From positions 3,314,023 to 3,378,022 of the forward strand of contig JAQFVV010000012.1 of NCBI GenBank assembly GCA_028023455.1: a stretch of DNA of 64,000 bases, written 5' to 3'. This DNA is from Epiperipatus broadwayi. Lineage: Eukaryota; Onychophora; Udeonychophora; Euonychophora; Peripatidae. Position 1 is the stretch's first letter. Each line of letters begins with the position of its first letter. The notes under the pieces are model-generated. The model searched no databases, had not been told where the DNA came from, and saw nothing but the letters and a program-made list of their open reading frames with translations. Shown here piece after piece: positions 47,215 through 58,589 of this stretch. The position numbers and the translations under genes were made by a program.

Positions 47215-47375
47215 AATAGACTTTGAAATGAGATATGTGAATGAAAGAACAAACAAGCATGAGGGTCATTATTGCAAGAATTAAGAAACTGAAATGGACA
47301 TAATAGATTGGCTGTTGACATTATATATTGTATCCCAGTGGATTAATAATATAATAATTGAAAATGATGATTATG
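47215..47375 (+). pseudogene. Possible very degraded RTE 3' fragment
   Basis: A short run reads RIKKLKWT, similar to KIKRLKWS of the RTE tail. It is followed about 40 bases later by CCCAGTGGATTAATAATATA and a GATGATTATGAT stretch, like the CAGTGGATTGATAATGG and (GAT)n end of the copy at 58590-60022. The intervening part is deleted. The match is weak and positional. Confidence 0.33.
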
Positions 47376-48883
47376 ATATACTTTATTTAATAAAAAATAT
47401 CATAATGGTTAACACTTCTTTTGATAAAATAATGATGTACAATTTCAAATAATATATAAATATTTGTGAATAGAAATTAGTTATATGGTTAAAAAAAGTA
47501 CATCCAACAAAATAAATTAATGTACTGTTTAATTATAACTGACAATATTACTTGTTGTATTTTATATTGTCTTCAAATCCATGTAATGACTGATAATGTA
47601 TAATCAACAATCTCAATTATACTATATAAGCAAATAATATATTTATTCTTATTATTAAAGATCAACACTTGTGATAAGAGATAGCTGCTTCAGAATTTTT
47701 ATAAGTTATAACTTGCTCTAAGATTACCAACTTCCAAAGAAAAGTATAGATTATGCCCATTTATAAAATATACAATGAATAAACTAGAATCTAACCGAAG
47801 TTGACATACCCAAATTTTGTCTACAGGCATTCTGGTTTCAGTTTTTATTAAAACTTCTAACAAACAGATTACAAAGTGAATCTATATTCTTGACCACTAT
47901 ATTAAACGCAATGGGTATAATCAATTAGTATTCAAAAAACCTATACAAAAATGGAAAAAATAAATGGGAAAGATTTTGAAGTACTGAAAACTTAATGATC
48001 ATCTTCACTACAGAGTATCATCAACCATAATTAGCAAGCATTTAGCCAATTAATAATATTGTGTAATAAATATTCATTGTATCAAAACAGCCATTTTTTA
48101 TTTACCATGATAGTTATATTTACATATTTACCTTTTTACATAAATTTATTTATCTGTTTAGTTTGATAAATATAACTGCAATTATATGTTAACCAATTTT
48201 ATTTTTAATCTTATATTCTTGCCTGAAGCTCAAAATAATTAGACAAACATTGTCAGAATTAATATTGTTTTAACTTAAAATCGTAACACAACTATAATTC
48301 TAACCTTTGTTTTACTTTATTATAATTCTATCATAAAAAGTTAAGCTGAAACACACAAACAGAAAAAAAAAATTTTAATTACTTAATCACATGCTTTGAG
48401 ATAAACGTTAATTTTTTTAATTATTTGCAACTTGTAATTATTTAGATTTTAGTGTAACAAAATAAAACAGTCCAATTATACATGTACACATAAATACACC
48501 AAGGAATTAATTTTGGAAAAAAACACTTCACATTGAAGCACATAAATTTTGATATAGTTTATATCAATATATAATCATCTTACTTTTTTATATTAGTAGA
48601 TTACTACTTTAAAATCATAGTAGAGAAAATCTACTGTTTACATAACACTTTTGGAACTTCAGCTAAAAGGAATATGATAAGATAGAAATAACTATCTCTG
48701 AAACATTTGATATCTAGCATATCTATTAAATCATATTTACATTTTTATCACACTTTCTGATTGTTATTTTGCTTGAATATAATAGTCTTTTAGTGCAAAT
48801 TTTATAAGCATTGTGTAAATAAATCATTAATATTTATTTTTATTACTACTAAAAAACTTAATACAGATCCAAAATCCTCCCTA
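47376..48883. other. AT-rich spacer
   Basis: No gene, RNA or repeat recognised. Confidence 0.4.
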
Positions 48884-48921
48884 AACCCCTCCCCAAACCC
48901 CTGACGATTTGGGGAGGGGTT
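48884..48921. repeat. Perfect GC-rich 14-bp hairpin
   Basis: AACCCCTCCCCAAA (48884-48897) and TTTGGGGAGGGGTT (48908-48921) form a perfect inverted repeat with a 10-base loop. It is strikingly GC-rich for this window. Its C-rich strand is extended by CCCC in the loop, and the G-rich strand has four G-runs. It resembles a short MITE end or a structured site. It is not followed by a T-run on either strand. Confidence 0.85.
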
Positions 48922-51336
48922 CCTGACAGATATTTTAAGTGCTGGCTCTGGCTAAGCATTTGTCATAAAGCTTGTAGAGGAATTGGCAATCTTCATTTTT
49001 TTTATAACTTACACGCTTAAGAGATAGGGTCATGTGATATATGACTCTTATTTTGACTATTTAAAAACTATTGTTTTTTCTTTTTTGAAAATGAATTTTA
49101 AATATCGAATCATGAATATTAGATTTGTGATAATATACACATTTATAGCATTTCCAGATAAATGCAAATTGATCATAAGATGTATGTTAAAACATTAAAA
49201 GTCAAACATAATACTGTACAGATATTATAATTGCTATCATATTTTTAATATAAAAAACTGCAATATTTTTTTATAAAACTTACTATATAGAAAATTGAGA
49301 TTTTTACACAGGTTAAGAATAAGCTTTAAATCATGTATAAAATTTTGTTAAGAATATTAAACCCTGATGATGCAATAATTTGATAATTTGGCATTAGAAA
49401 TTATTGTGAGGTTTTGTCTTTCATGTGTTATTAAAAAAAGTATTAACTCAAATGCCAGTTGAAAATTTTGTAGAAGAAAAATATTAATTGGATTTCTTAT
49501 GAAATTGAATTATAAACAAAATGACCGGTCCCTATATTTTTTCTTTTTTTTTTTATATGTCTAAAGAAATAATACTTTTATTTTAAAAGTTACAACCACA
49601 ATTCATTTGTTATTAAAAATCAATTTTTAACATAAAATCATAATTTATTTCATTCTGAATAATGCTGATAGTGGGAAATTTTTTAGAGTTTAAAAATTAG
49701 TTTAAAGGTGTTTCCTTTTTTTTTCATTACATACTAGTGAAATAACAATTTGGCACAATAAGTTAATATATTTTTTGATTACATTTTTAAATTAGTAAAA
49801 ATAAATTTTTAATATAGAAATGAAAGTTTTATTTATATATACTTATAAATAAATATCCACATATAATTCAGATTTTAACTATTTGTTAACAATTCATTTT
49901 TTTAATTAAATTAATGTATATACTATGAAAATAGAGACCTGTGAGGCCATGAAAAAACATCTGAATTCTTGTATTAGAATAATGATAATGCACATATATT
50001 AGAATTAAGAATAATTTTGAATACCAAAGAAAATAAAAAAATATAGTATTGTCTAAATTGAAAGCGAATGAACACAAATTTAATAATTTTTTAGCAATCT
50101 CATTGAATTTATGAATATATATTTTAATATTTTTCATAATTGTCAATGTTTTTTGTAAAATCTTCTTGTAGTCTTAAATTGACTTTTCAATCTATAATCC
50201 AGATTTAAAATTAAATCCCAGTTTTATCTTTCTTTAACTTCAGGCCAAATATTATATTTATATATGCACACACATACAGTCTCAATATATAATTTTTAAA
50301 AAAAATAGAAAAACTACTACTAAACATTTATGAATTAAATCAATATATGATAAAAAATAAAAAAACTATTTTATTTTAAAATGTAAAAGACAATAATTGA
50401 TTTGGAAAAAATTATAAAAAAATATGATATAAAGAACCATCAATTTATTTTTGCTCAATTTACTATATATAATAAATAAATATATATATAAGAATTTTAT
50501 TTTACTAAGACATTTCAGGGACTTTTTTTTTTACTGGCTTAAGCATTTATTATGGGATGATTAAAAAAAAAAACTCTTCATGTATTTGTATTTTTATGAA
50601 TCATTTTATCATTTAGCTTATAAAATAAATAAATTATATGGTTAGTTAATTAGAAGGTCATGTGACTGTCAAACAATTAAATATTAGATTTAGTACAAAA
50701 GAACCATTCAAAGGATGTGAAGATATTTTCTCTTGCATTATTCAAGTAAATGTTTTAACATTTAATCTCCATTCCAACACTACTCTAAAGTACCACCCCA
50801 TTTTATATATATATAGCAAATACTTACAATGATAAATCTTAATTGATTTTGTTTGTTATTTTCATATTTTATATTTTTATTTTTAGCTTTGTTTCTGTGA
50901 TCTAAGTTTTCTTCTTGGAATCTATTTATTCAAAAGCTAGAGATTATTTTTGTTAATAAATATGAATGTTGCTATTCTGAAATCTTTATTCTTGACTGTG
51001 TCAGATTAAAACATAAAACAGATTGGAGCAAATTCACTCAAATAATTACAACAATAAATAGCAAAAAAGCCCTAGAAGCTGGTGTTGTATACTTGCTGTT
51101 TTAAACAAATTAATAATTAAATGCAAACACAATAAGGTTATTGTTTTTAAAATTATTAATGAGCGAAATTAAATACAATTTGTCACCAAGCTTCAAATTT
51201 AATTTATTAGCATAATCTATAAATATAATTTATTTTGGAGTATTGGTTTAATAGATTCATTAAAAAACATAAATTTGTTATATTTATTATTAATGCATTG
51301 TACAGGCTTAAACCTGCATTTATATATGTAATATAT
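48922..51336. other. AT-rich spacer
   Basis: No gene recognised. The 86-codon minus-strand open frame at 49886-50146 is low-complexity and unsupported. Confidence 0.4.
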
Positions 51337-51474
51337 GCGGGGTTTGAACTCAGACTTTCACACAACCCACCACTCTCAGTTCCATCTTATACATGTGTGT
51401 GATCAAGTGGGTCAGCAATATAAGATGGTACTGAGAGGGGTGGGTTGTGTGAAAGTCTGAGTTCGAACCCCACA
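51337..51474. mobile_element. FB1 minimal palindromic copy
   Basis: Arms of about 58 bp: GGGGTTTGAACTCAGACTTT ... CCATCTTATA and the inverse TATAAGATGG ... AAAGTCTGAGTTCGAACCCC, around a ~25-bp centre (ATGTGTGTGATCAAGTGGGT). It keeps only the termini of the larger FB1 element. Arm identity is above 90 percent, so it is a recent or well-preserved copy. The right end contains TTCGAACCCC, which resembles a tRNA T-loop, but no cloverleaf forms. Confidence 0.87.
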
Positions 51475-51589
51475 TGTATTTATTATTATTATTTCTTTCA
51501 AAAAATTTATGTTTTAAATCTAACAAGATTTTTTTTTTTTATTCTGTTTCACAAATTGTGATCTTTGGTTATAAATAGTAATATAAAAG

Positions 51590-51662
51590 TTCACATGATC
51601 ACCATCTCTTATGCTAGCCCATAACTGGTGGCACTACTATATGGAGAGTTTTGCCTGTTTAA
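51590..51662 (+). mobile_element. FB2 terminal fragment
   Basis: GATCACCATCTCTTATGC and GGTGGCACTACTATATGGAG then AGTTTTGCCTGTTTAATA match the ends of the FB2 copies at 54081-54410 and 54592-54808. No second arm is present. Confidence 0.7.
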
Positions 51663-52654
51663 TATAGTTATCATTGTTTTTGTAATATCATTTTAAAAAT
51701 AAACATTTATCATAGTATTGTAAACATTTTGTGAATTATTCTATATGCAATTAAAAATCAATGATGGACAAACCAGCATGATTTTTTAACATATAAAATT
51801 ATCTGTAAATAACATTGGCCACACTAATTGTAGTCTGTTTGCTATATTATGGCAGTGAAGTAAAAATTAAGTTTATATTAGAAGATAACAAAACCTTGTT
51901 TTTTGTTGTCTTTTATTTTGTGAATAAATTATTAGTGTAAAATTGCAAACCATTTTCTTTAGATTTTGAACACAACTGGGAATAAATGTGTTATAAATAT
52001 TCACATAGCATATGGATAAACATAATGATCTGATGTTTTTCCAATTCAAATTTTTCATAAATAAGTGTACTACAGAAATTGTAAACTTTGAGTTTGTTTT
52101 TGTTAAGACATGAAGTTTTTAAATAATTAATATTTATAAAATTTATACTTTATCATAAAAGCAATAAAATGCTAAATAACACAACTGTATACAATACTTT
52201 TAATTAGAAATTTAGTTTTCATACTACAGCTCTGCCACCTAGTGAAAACTACAATAAACCAATAGATGGTAGATAGTAATGCTACTTTCACTGCTGAAAA
52301 TTATGTGTTAGAAATAATGAACAAGGATTTATTAATCAATGTCCTCTGATATATATTGACAATAGAAGAAATATATTTTTATTCAACTTTTATTTTGTTT
52401 ATTAGATATATTTTGCAATGATCTTAATTTCATTGAATTGTAAAAAATCAAGAGTATAATTTTAGTAATGAAAAGAAAAGCAATATGAAAAATCATAAGT
52501 AATGATGCCATTTATTTTAATGTTTGAAAGAATGGGATCATTGTTTATTAACTTTTTATAGATGAACATGGAGAGTAGCACATTATAATATAATTTTAAC
52601 AATATAAGATGAAATAATCAGATGTTTGCTCAAGAATTTGTAAGAAATTCAAGC
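51663..52654. other. AT-rich spacer
   Basis: No gene recognised. Confidence 0.4.
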
Positions 52655-52895
52655 ATCAAAAGAGACAGAACTAGGTCATAATCAATAGACCATGAATACC
52701 AGAGTCCAATATTCTACCACTGCCCTAAACCATATAGAGCAAAGTGATAGGATTAATGGCTTCTATATTTGATAACTTTTCAAAGAGAAGGCGATATTAA
52801 TGAAGATCATAATCATCATTCCTTAACCCTGACAATATGTACTATGGATGAAATTGATTTTGGATGATATGCTATAATTTAAAAAAGACATTAAG
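52655..52895 (+). repeat. Duplicated segment, copy 1
   Basis: About 240 bp that recurs at 53795-54030 in the same orientation at about 93 percent identity. Shared text includes CCATGAATACCAGAGTCCAA, TACCACTGCCCTAAACCATA and TTTTGGATGATATGCTAT. No frame is conserved. The two copies bracket a GC-rich island. Confidence 0.9.
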
Positions 52896-53129
52896 ATCAT
52901 ATATTGGGAAAATTGAGATAAAGCTGGAGACACCATCGATGTTAACTGAATGACTTTCAGGAGTAATTAATATGAATTTTATTATAATTTAAATATTAAT
53001 AAATAAATCGTATGCATTCTGAATAATGTTATATCAATGTAAAACTACTTGCACTTCTATACATGTAAACTTGAACTCAAAGTATATGCTCAATAATTCT
53101 AATGGTAATTTATACTTGGCATATAATGT

Positions 53130-53780
53130 TCATTGACAAAGTGTATGCTTGTAATATTTTGTGGGCATGGATCTGCACTCTTCTTTTCTTCCTTGGGGGT
53201 AGCTGGTGGAAAATGTTAGGTGTCTGGTTTATGGTGCGGGCTGTTGACAATTTTGCTGCTATCCAGAATACCTGCCGGAAGGGTACATGGTTAAAGTCTC
53301 AGTGCTATTCCTGCTCTGATCAGCTTCTGTGCCCCCTGATGGGCTGGTTTTGGGCCAGTAGACTGATTGTGATTCCTGCTCATTTGGTCCCCTAATTGGG
53401 AGACAGAGGTATCTGGAGTGGTCTTGACATGGCTCAGCTGTGGAGTTTATTGCTTGGTGAACTTGGGCCTTGGACCTCGCTGCCTGTTGTGGTGGTTGGT
53501 GCAATGCTGGACTTCACCATCTATTCAGCTGAAGCATTTGGGTCTTCGCTTTGGGGCCCCAGGGGTAGAATCATTGGATGATGGTTAACTTCTCAATGGT
53601 CAGGCCATGTAAGTCCAGGTACAGTCCAGGTACAGATACGCATTAATCACATAATAGCAATTTTTATGGTTGTAATTGTTTTTGAACATATGTACATTTT
53701 ACTTTGTTACATTGAACACTGTGTAATCCTCAATGGGTAAGTGTACCTGAAAATTTTTGTAATCTTTTATTAATAAAGGT
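53130..53780 (+). other. GC-rich island, possible solo LTR or retroelement end
   Basis: Between about 53160 and 53600 the composition jumps to near 50 percent G+C in a ~25 percent background, with a sharp left edge after TGCTTGTAATATTTTG. It carries open frames of 81-97 codons on both strands but no recognisable domain. Toward the right edge are a 13-bp tandem repeat (GTCCAGGTACA twice, 53611-53634) and a polyadenylation-like AATAAAGGTTACCTTTG (53773-53790). The layout of a promoter-like GC-rich body and a polyadenylation signal near the end would suit a solo LTR. I could not find clean TG/CA ends or a target duplication. Confidence 0.4.
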
Positions 53781-53794
53781 TACCTTTGAAAGTA

Positions 53795-54030
53795 AAAGGC
53801 ACAGAAGTAGGTCATGATCAATAGACCATGAATACCAGAGTCCAATATTCTACCACTGCCCTAAACCATATAGAGCAAAATGATAGAATTAATGGCTTCT
53901 ATAGTTGATAACTTTTCAAAGAGAAGGCCATATTAATGAAGATCATAATTATCATTTCTTAACCCTGACAATATGGACTATGGATGAAATGGATTTTGGA
54001 TGATATGCTATGATTGAAAATAGACATATA
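53795..54030 (+). repeat. Duplicated segment, copy 2
   Basis: The second copy of 52655-52895. It ends shortly before an (AAAT)n tract at 54043-54062 and the FB2 element that follows. Confidence 0.9.
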
Positions 54031-54080
54031 ATTAAAAAACAAAATAAATAAATAAATAAATAAACAAATCATATTGTATT

Positions 54081-54410
54081 AAACCACTAAACATCACATG
54101 ATTACCATCTCTTATACCAGCACATAATTGTTATTAAACAAGACAAAACTCTTCATACAGCAGTACCACCCTGTGCCAACCAGAGTAATCAATGGATGCC
54201 AGAAGACTTGTGCATAAAATCCCTATCTAGTGCCTACTCATCCATTCAGACTAGTTTCTGGCATGTGGCCTTCATCAGTGAGGAGTGTCTGGCATCCATT
54301 GATTACTCAGGTTGGCACAGGGTGGCATTGCTGTATGGAGAGTTTTGCCTTGTTTAATAACAATTCTGTGCTACTAGAAGACATGGTGATCATGTGATGT
54401 TTAGTGGTTT
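54081..54410. mobile_element. FB2 palindromic copy with outer ends
   Basis: Outermost AAACCACTAAACATCACATG (54080) is inverse to CATGTGATGTTTAGTGGTTT (54391-54410). The next layer is AAACAAGACAAAACTCT against AGAGTTTTGCCTTGTTT. Inside, CCAGAGTAATCAATGGATGC faces GCATCCATTGATTACTCAGG. The centre is shortened relative to the copy at 25101. It is the most complete view of the family's termini in this window. Confidence 0.88.
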
Positions 54411-54477
54411 AACACCAATCTTGCCTAATAGGATAGTGGTGGCTATGGTTGTTAAAGAGCCAAAGACACTAAAATGA

Positions 54478-54592
54478 ATGGCTGCTGAACTGAGTTCAGA
54501 CCCATATGACTATATAAGCTATTGAGTTTAGATTGAAAATATTGTTTTCAATTTCATTCTCATAGTTTTGTAGTTAAGTAGAGATAAAAGGT
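54478..54592 (+). repeat. Fragment related to the 13.35-15.29 kb array unit
   Basis: GCTGAACTGAGTTCAGACCC (54484) matches GCTGAACTGAGATCAGACCC of the inverted array units. Weaker similarity follows (ATTGAGTTTAGATTGAAAAT against CTGAGTTTGAAG..., and TTGTTTTCAATTTCATTCTC). The array unit is therefore not unique to its locus. It lies between two FB2 pieces. Confidence 0.5.
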
Positions 54593-54808
54593 GGCTGCTG
54601 GAGGATTGCATTAGATCCTAAGATCTAAGTGCAGTGCTCTCAGATCCAAGGCTCCTAACTGATGAAGGCCACAAGTCAGAAACTAGTCTGGGGATATTGC
54701 ATGACTAGGTACTAGATAGGAATTTTATTCACAATCCTTCTGGCATCCATTGATTACTCTGGTTGACACAGGGTGGCACTACTGTATGGAGAGTTTTGCC
54801 TTGTTTAA
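54592..54808 (+). mobile_element. FB2 single-arm copy
   Basis: Collinear with the right arm of 25101-25460: CTCAGATCCAAGGCTCCTAA, AAACTAGTCTGGGGATATTG and CTTCTGGCATCCATTGATTA, ending GGAGAGTTTTGCCTTGTTTA. Confidence 0.8.
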
Positions 54809-57629
54809 ATCAAATTGTAATTAAAATTTCCAGGCTTATGAAGAGAACTCATACAATTGTTTATAATATTGTATCTCCCTTCAATGCACACTATATTAAC
54901 ATTTACTATAACCTTAGAAAGATGAGCCACTGGTATTATTAATTACTATCCTAATGGAGGGATGGAGCTTTCCTTTATTTATGATGTGTCATATTTTGGT
55001 AGGTAATCATTTTTAATGAACTTATCCCAATTCTATCCTGGCTCTAAGAATTTACAGTGTATACCACAATCACTTCTTTGCCTAAAATACTCCTATTTTT
55101 TCCTACTAACTATCTGAGTATCACAAAGATTAATCCCAGGTAACCCTTCATCAGTTCATTCGGATATTATTTTATATATCCTATCTCAGAATTTTAACTC
55201 ACCTTTTCCTGCAAGGTATTCAGCATCTAATATTCTATCAATTCTATACCAATAATAGAATATATTTCCCATGAAATATTTTCCTACCTATATTTGCTAT
55301 CATGTCACAAGACAAATAATCCATTTCTATTATTTATATTAATCAGATTTTTTCTTTTTTTTTAATAAATTAGATCATGATATGTCTTATGTCAACATTC
55401 ATTCATTTGTACTCTCATAAATATTACATTTTGTAAATTTATTATCCTTTTCTGAGAATCCTATCAGATTTTATTTATGTTTATTAGTTCATTCCTTTTA
55501 GTTGAATACATTTAACAATAATAACTTCAAGATACTTTTTAATGTATGTTATCTTACTTAATTATCTAAAAAAATTATACTGACTCAGAATATACTACTT
55601 AAACATAATAGTCCCCCCCCACACACACACTCACATTATAACTCATAGGTACCCTCTATATTTTAGCATACTTTTAACATTATATACTAGATTGCAAACA
55701 TAAATTCTTTAAATCACTGCTATGAAAATATTTTGCATTTGTATTTCATATCAAACAAGAAAATTATTACTAATAAATTTGATATTGAAATCCTTTTCAC
55801 TTTGTTTTTTTCTTTAAAACTCATTTCAATTTTTTTTTCAGTTTAATATTACCATGTTACCCTGTAGACTTTTACCAGTCCTTACATGTTGAGATGTTTC
55901 GTATTGCTAAAATACATGCATAATAAGCAAAACATTAGACACACAAGCACAATTAATGGGACAAAAGTCCTGAATTGGATGCATCCTTCCTTCCCATATA
56001 GTTTTTGAGCTGCATGCACATAATTATGCTCTTCAAAATTCACTACAAAAAGTTTAATGAATATTCTAAATAAATCTCCACTTTATTCTTCCATACTGCA
56101 CAAACTTTTAAACATGTTCAAATAAGTCATCAATAAGTTTCTTTCCTGATTTCTTTCCTTTTGTGCTATTCATTAGTCTTAAACAACTATTGGATAAATT
56201 CATTTAATTTTCTAGTTTGTAGTACATTATCTTTGTGACTATCATCTACCATTCAAATGTTACAAAGATTTTTTTTTCTATTTATCCTTCCCATTTTAAT
56301 GTTCAGTTCTTAAAATACTATAATAAAAGTTAATCTACTTAAATATAAGAAATCTTAATGTAAGTTTTATCTGTTTTTTTTTTATTATTAAGTATAGACT
56401 AAATATTTTCTTCAAATTTTTGCAAATTATTTTTACATACACAATGTTTATTTCAAACAAAAATTGGCTTTTCTTGCATTCATCACTCAAGACTAATTAA
56501 TTATTTTTAACATTCTATAAAATATTTCTAGGAATTTTTGATCTGTTTTCCACATTTAATCTATGATTAATAAAAACACTTAATTTAATAGAGATAAATG
56601 AATGCTTTCTTACATGGGTGCAGTTACATTTCTTTTTGAAGCAATATAGTTGTCTGTTCTTTCTCGTGGTTATCTCAGAAAAAAATTAAAATAACAAATT
56701 TTATTTTTCAAACTTTTTTGGGTATTATCTTGGCTATAAGTGGATGATCAAGATTGGCACTTCTGTTGCAATGAAGATTTGTTTAACTTACTCCATGGTG
56801 TTAATAATTACTTTAAAATATTTTATATCAGTAGACTGCTTTTTAAAGATGATTTTTATTACTTAAGACTTGAAATATTTTTAACTTTTATAATTTTTAT
56901 GGATAAATAAATTAAGAGTAACATCTGCTTTATATTTTTCTTGAATCTTCCTCTCCAATAAGCTGCTGCTATATTTTTTTCTTAAAAACACTAGGATAAA
57001 GTGACATCAGAAAACTACTTACTAAACTCTCATTGGTCAATATCCTAAATCAACTTGTACAACTTTTAAGTTGAAGATTTTTCTGTTTCTATTTAAAGTA
57101 ATTAAAATCAATTAATATTTCACAATGAAATTAATTCAAATCATATCTTTAAGACTAAAATTTTCATTCTCATTATATTTTTAATATATGATATTAGTTG
57201 AATTTAAATATAAAATTTACTAATAAATACTTATATTTAAAATATATTATTATTATGATAATTTTAAAATAAATTATTATCTTGTAATCAATAATTGTTT
57301 CTTCTTTACTTGATTGCAATTTTATGTTTTTAAATTCTAAAGAAACCTGCAATAAAATAAATTAAAAGCAAATTTATGCATAACATGCTTATCTAGATTT
57401 ACAACTAGTATATTAAAATTATATAATGGGTTATAGTACAAATGATTATGAATAATGATGATTATAACATCTCTACTAATTTCTCTTTTTAATTATATAT
57501 ATTTTATGATTTATTCCTATTATACCAAAGTTAAATTATTACTATCATCTTAATGCATAAATTTAAAATTTTGGAGCTATACTTTACATTTTATATGCTA
57601 TTCTTCCTATGGATGCTTTTCAAAAGATT

Positions 57630-57680
<51 letters not shown>

Positions 57681-58105
57681 ACACATTTCAATATAAAAGA
57701 AAATATAAAATTTATCATGCAATGTGCATTATAAATATTTTAATTACAGGTCTCTATTCATGTTAAACATTATGATTTTGATTTTATTTACAAATTGAAA
57801 TTTAGATCTTATATCTAGCTTAGTATAGTTGGATATGAATTGGTCAGATGAGGGTCAATATATTGATTATAAAACACAACATAATTCTAAGATAATGCAT
57901 TCTTTATTACATGAATGGACAAGTTATATACTCACATGCACAGAATCAGTTGTATACTTTTATTATTAATAAAATAGATTACATAAATTAATAAATTATT
58001 ACTTTTAAAACAAAAAGTAGTACATTCAATAAACATACTACTTTATAAATTGCTTTGCATAAGACAATCTTTCAGAAAAAATGCATCATCAATAAATAAA
58101 TGCAA
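54809..58105. other. AT-rich spacer
   Basis: No gene recognised. The stretch 54930-55340 is somewhat more complex and, on the minus strand, gives short protein-like runs in shifting frames (for example ILDAEYLAGKGELKF and DEGLPGINLCDTQI), so it may be decayed coding sequence of an unknown element. Simple repeats are a C-run then (CA)n at 55613-55631, and (TA)n then (GT)n at 57632-57680. Confidence 0.4.
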
Positions 58106-58285
58106 ATTAATCCATTTTTTATAAAATTTTTATTTTTTGTACAATGCTTACATAACACTCTTCAACATCAACACTTTCGATTGCCCCTGCAATCTTCTTC
58201 AGACTATCGAAACTGTTGATGTTGAAGTGTGTTATATAAGCATTGTACAAAAAATAATTTTTTTATAAAAAACGGATTAATTAAT
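58106..58285. repeat. Foldback with a hammerhead-like core
   Basis: The arms TTTGTACAATGCTTACATAA ... CAACATCAACA (from about 58107) and TGTTGATGTTGAAG ... AAGCATTGTACAAA (to about 58284) pair over ~70 bp. On the minus strand the centre reads CTGAAGAA, then the perfect stem GATTGC-AGGG-GCAATC, then GAAA. This is the order of a hammerhead core and stem II, with CTGAAGA in place of CTGATGA. A separate stem III is not obvious. Relation to Penelope-type terminal sequences is plausible but unproven. Confidence 0.7.
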
Positions 58286-58589
58286 TAATTAAGGAAATGC
58301 AAAAAAAAAAAAAGGAAAAAATAAGTTTAAATAAAATAAATGTAAAATTATACTTTAAGTAATCTATCTAATGGTTATAGATATGTAATGGTATTTAAAA
58401 TCTACAAATATATAATATAATAAATAATATAACATACCAAACTTCAATTTCAGTAAACAATTTAACTAAGCAGATTTTCTCATATTTATCAGTAAATACT
58501 TCCCTTCAAAATTCTGGGCAATTCAGAAGATATAATAGGTATAGGAGGCACTTGTTCTACTTGTTCTTTATTACTATAAAATTTTGAAT
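58286..58589. other. AT-rich spacer
   Basis: Nothing recognised. The RTE copy may extend a little into its right end. Confidence 0.4.

Noticed and set aside
51337-51474. tRNA gene, because of TTCGAACCCC at one end
   Set aside because: No acceptor, D or anticodon arm can be formed. The sequence is the inverted terminus of an FB1 foldback.
53102-53581. Open frames of 61-97 codons on both strands of the GC-rich island
   Set aside because: Stops are rarer in GC-rich DNA. Frames overlap on both strands and none shows a domain or conserved pattern.
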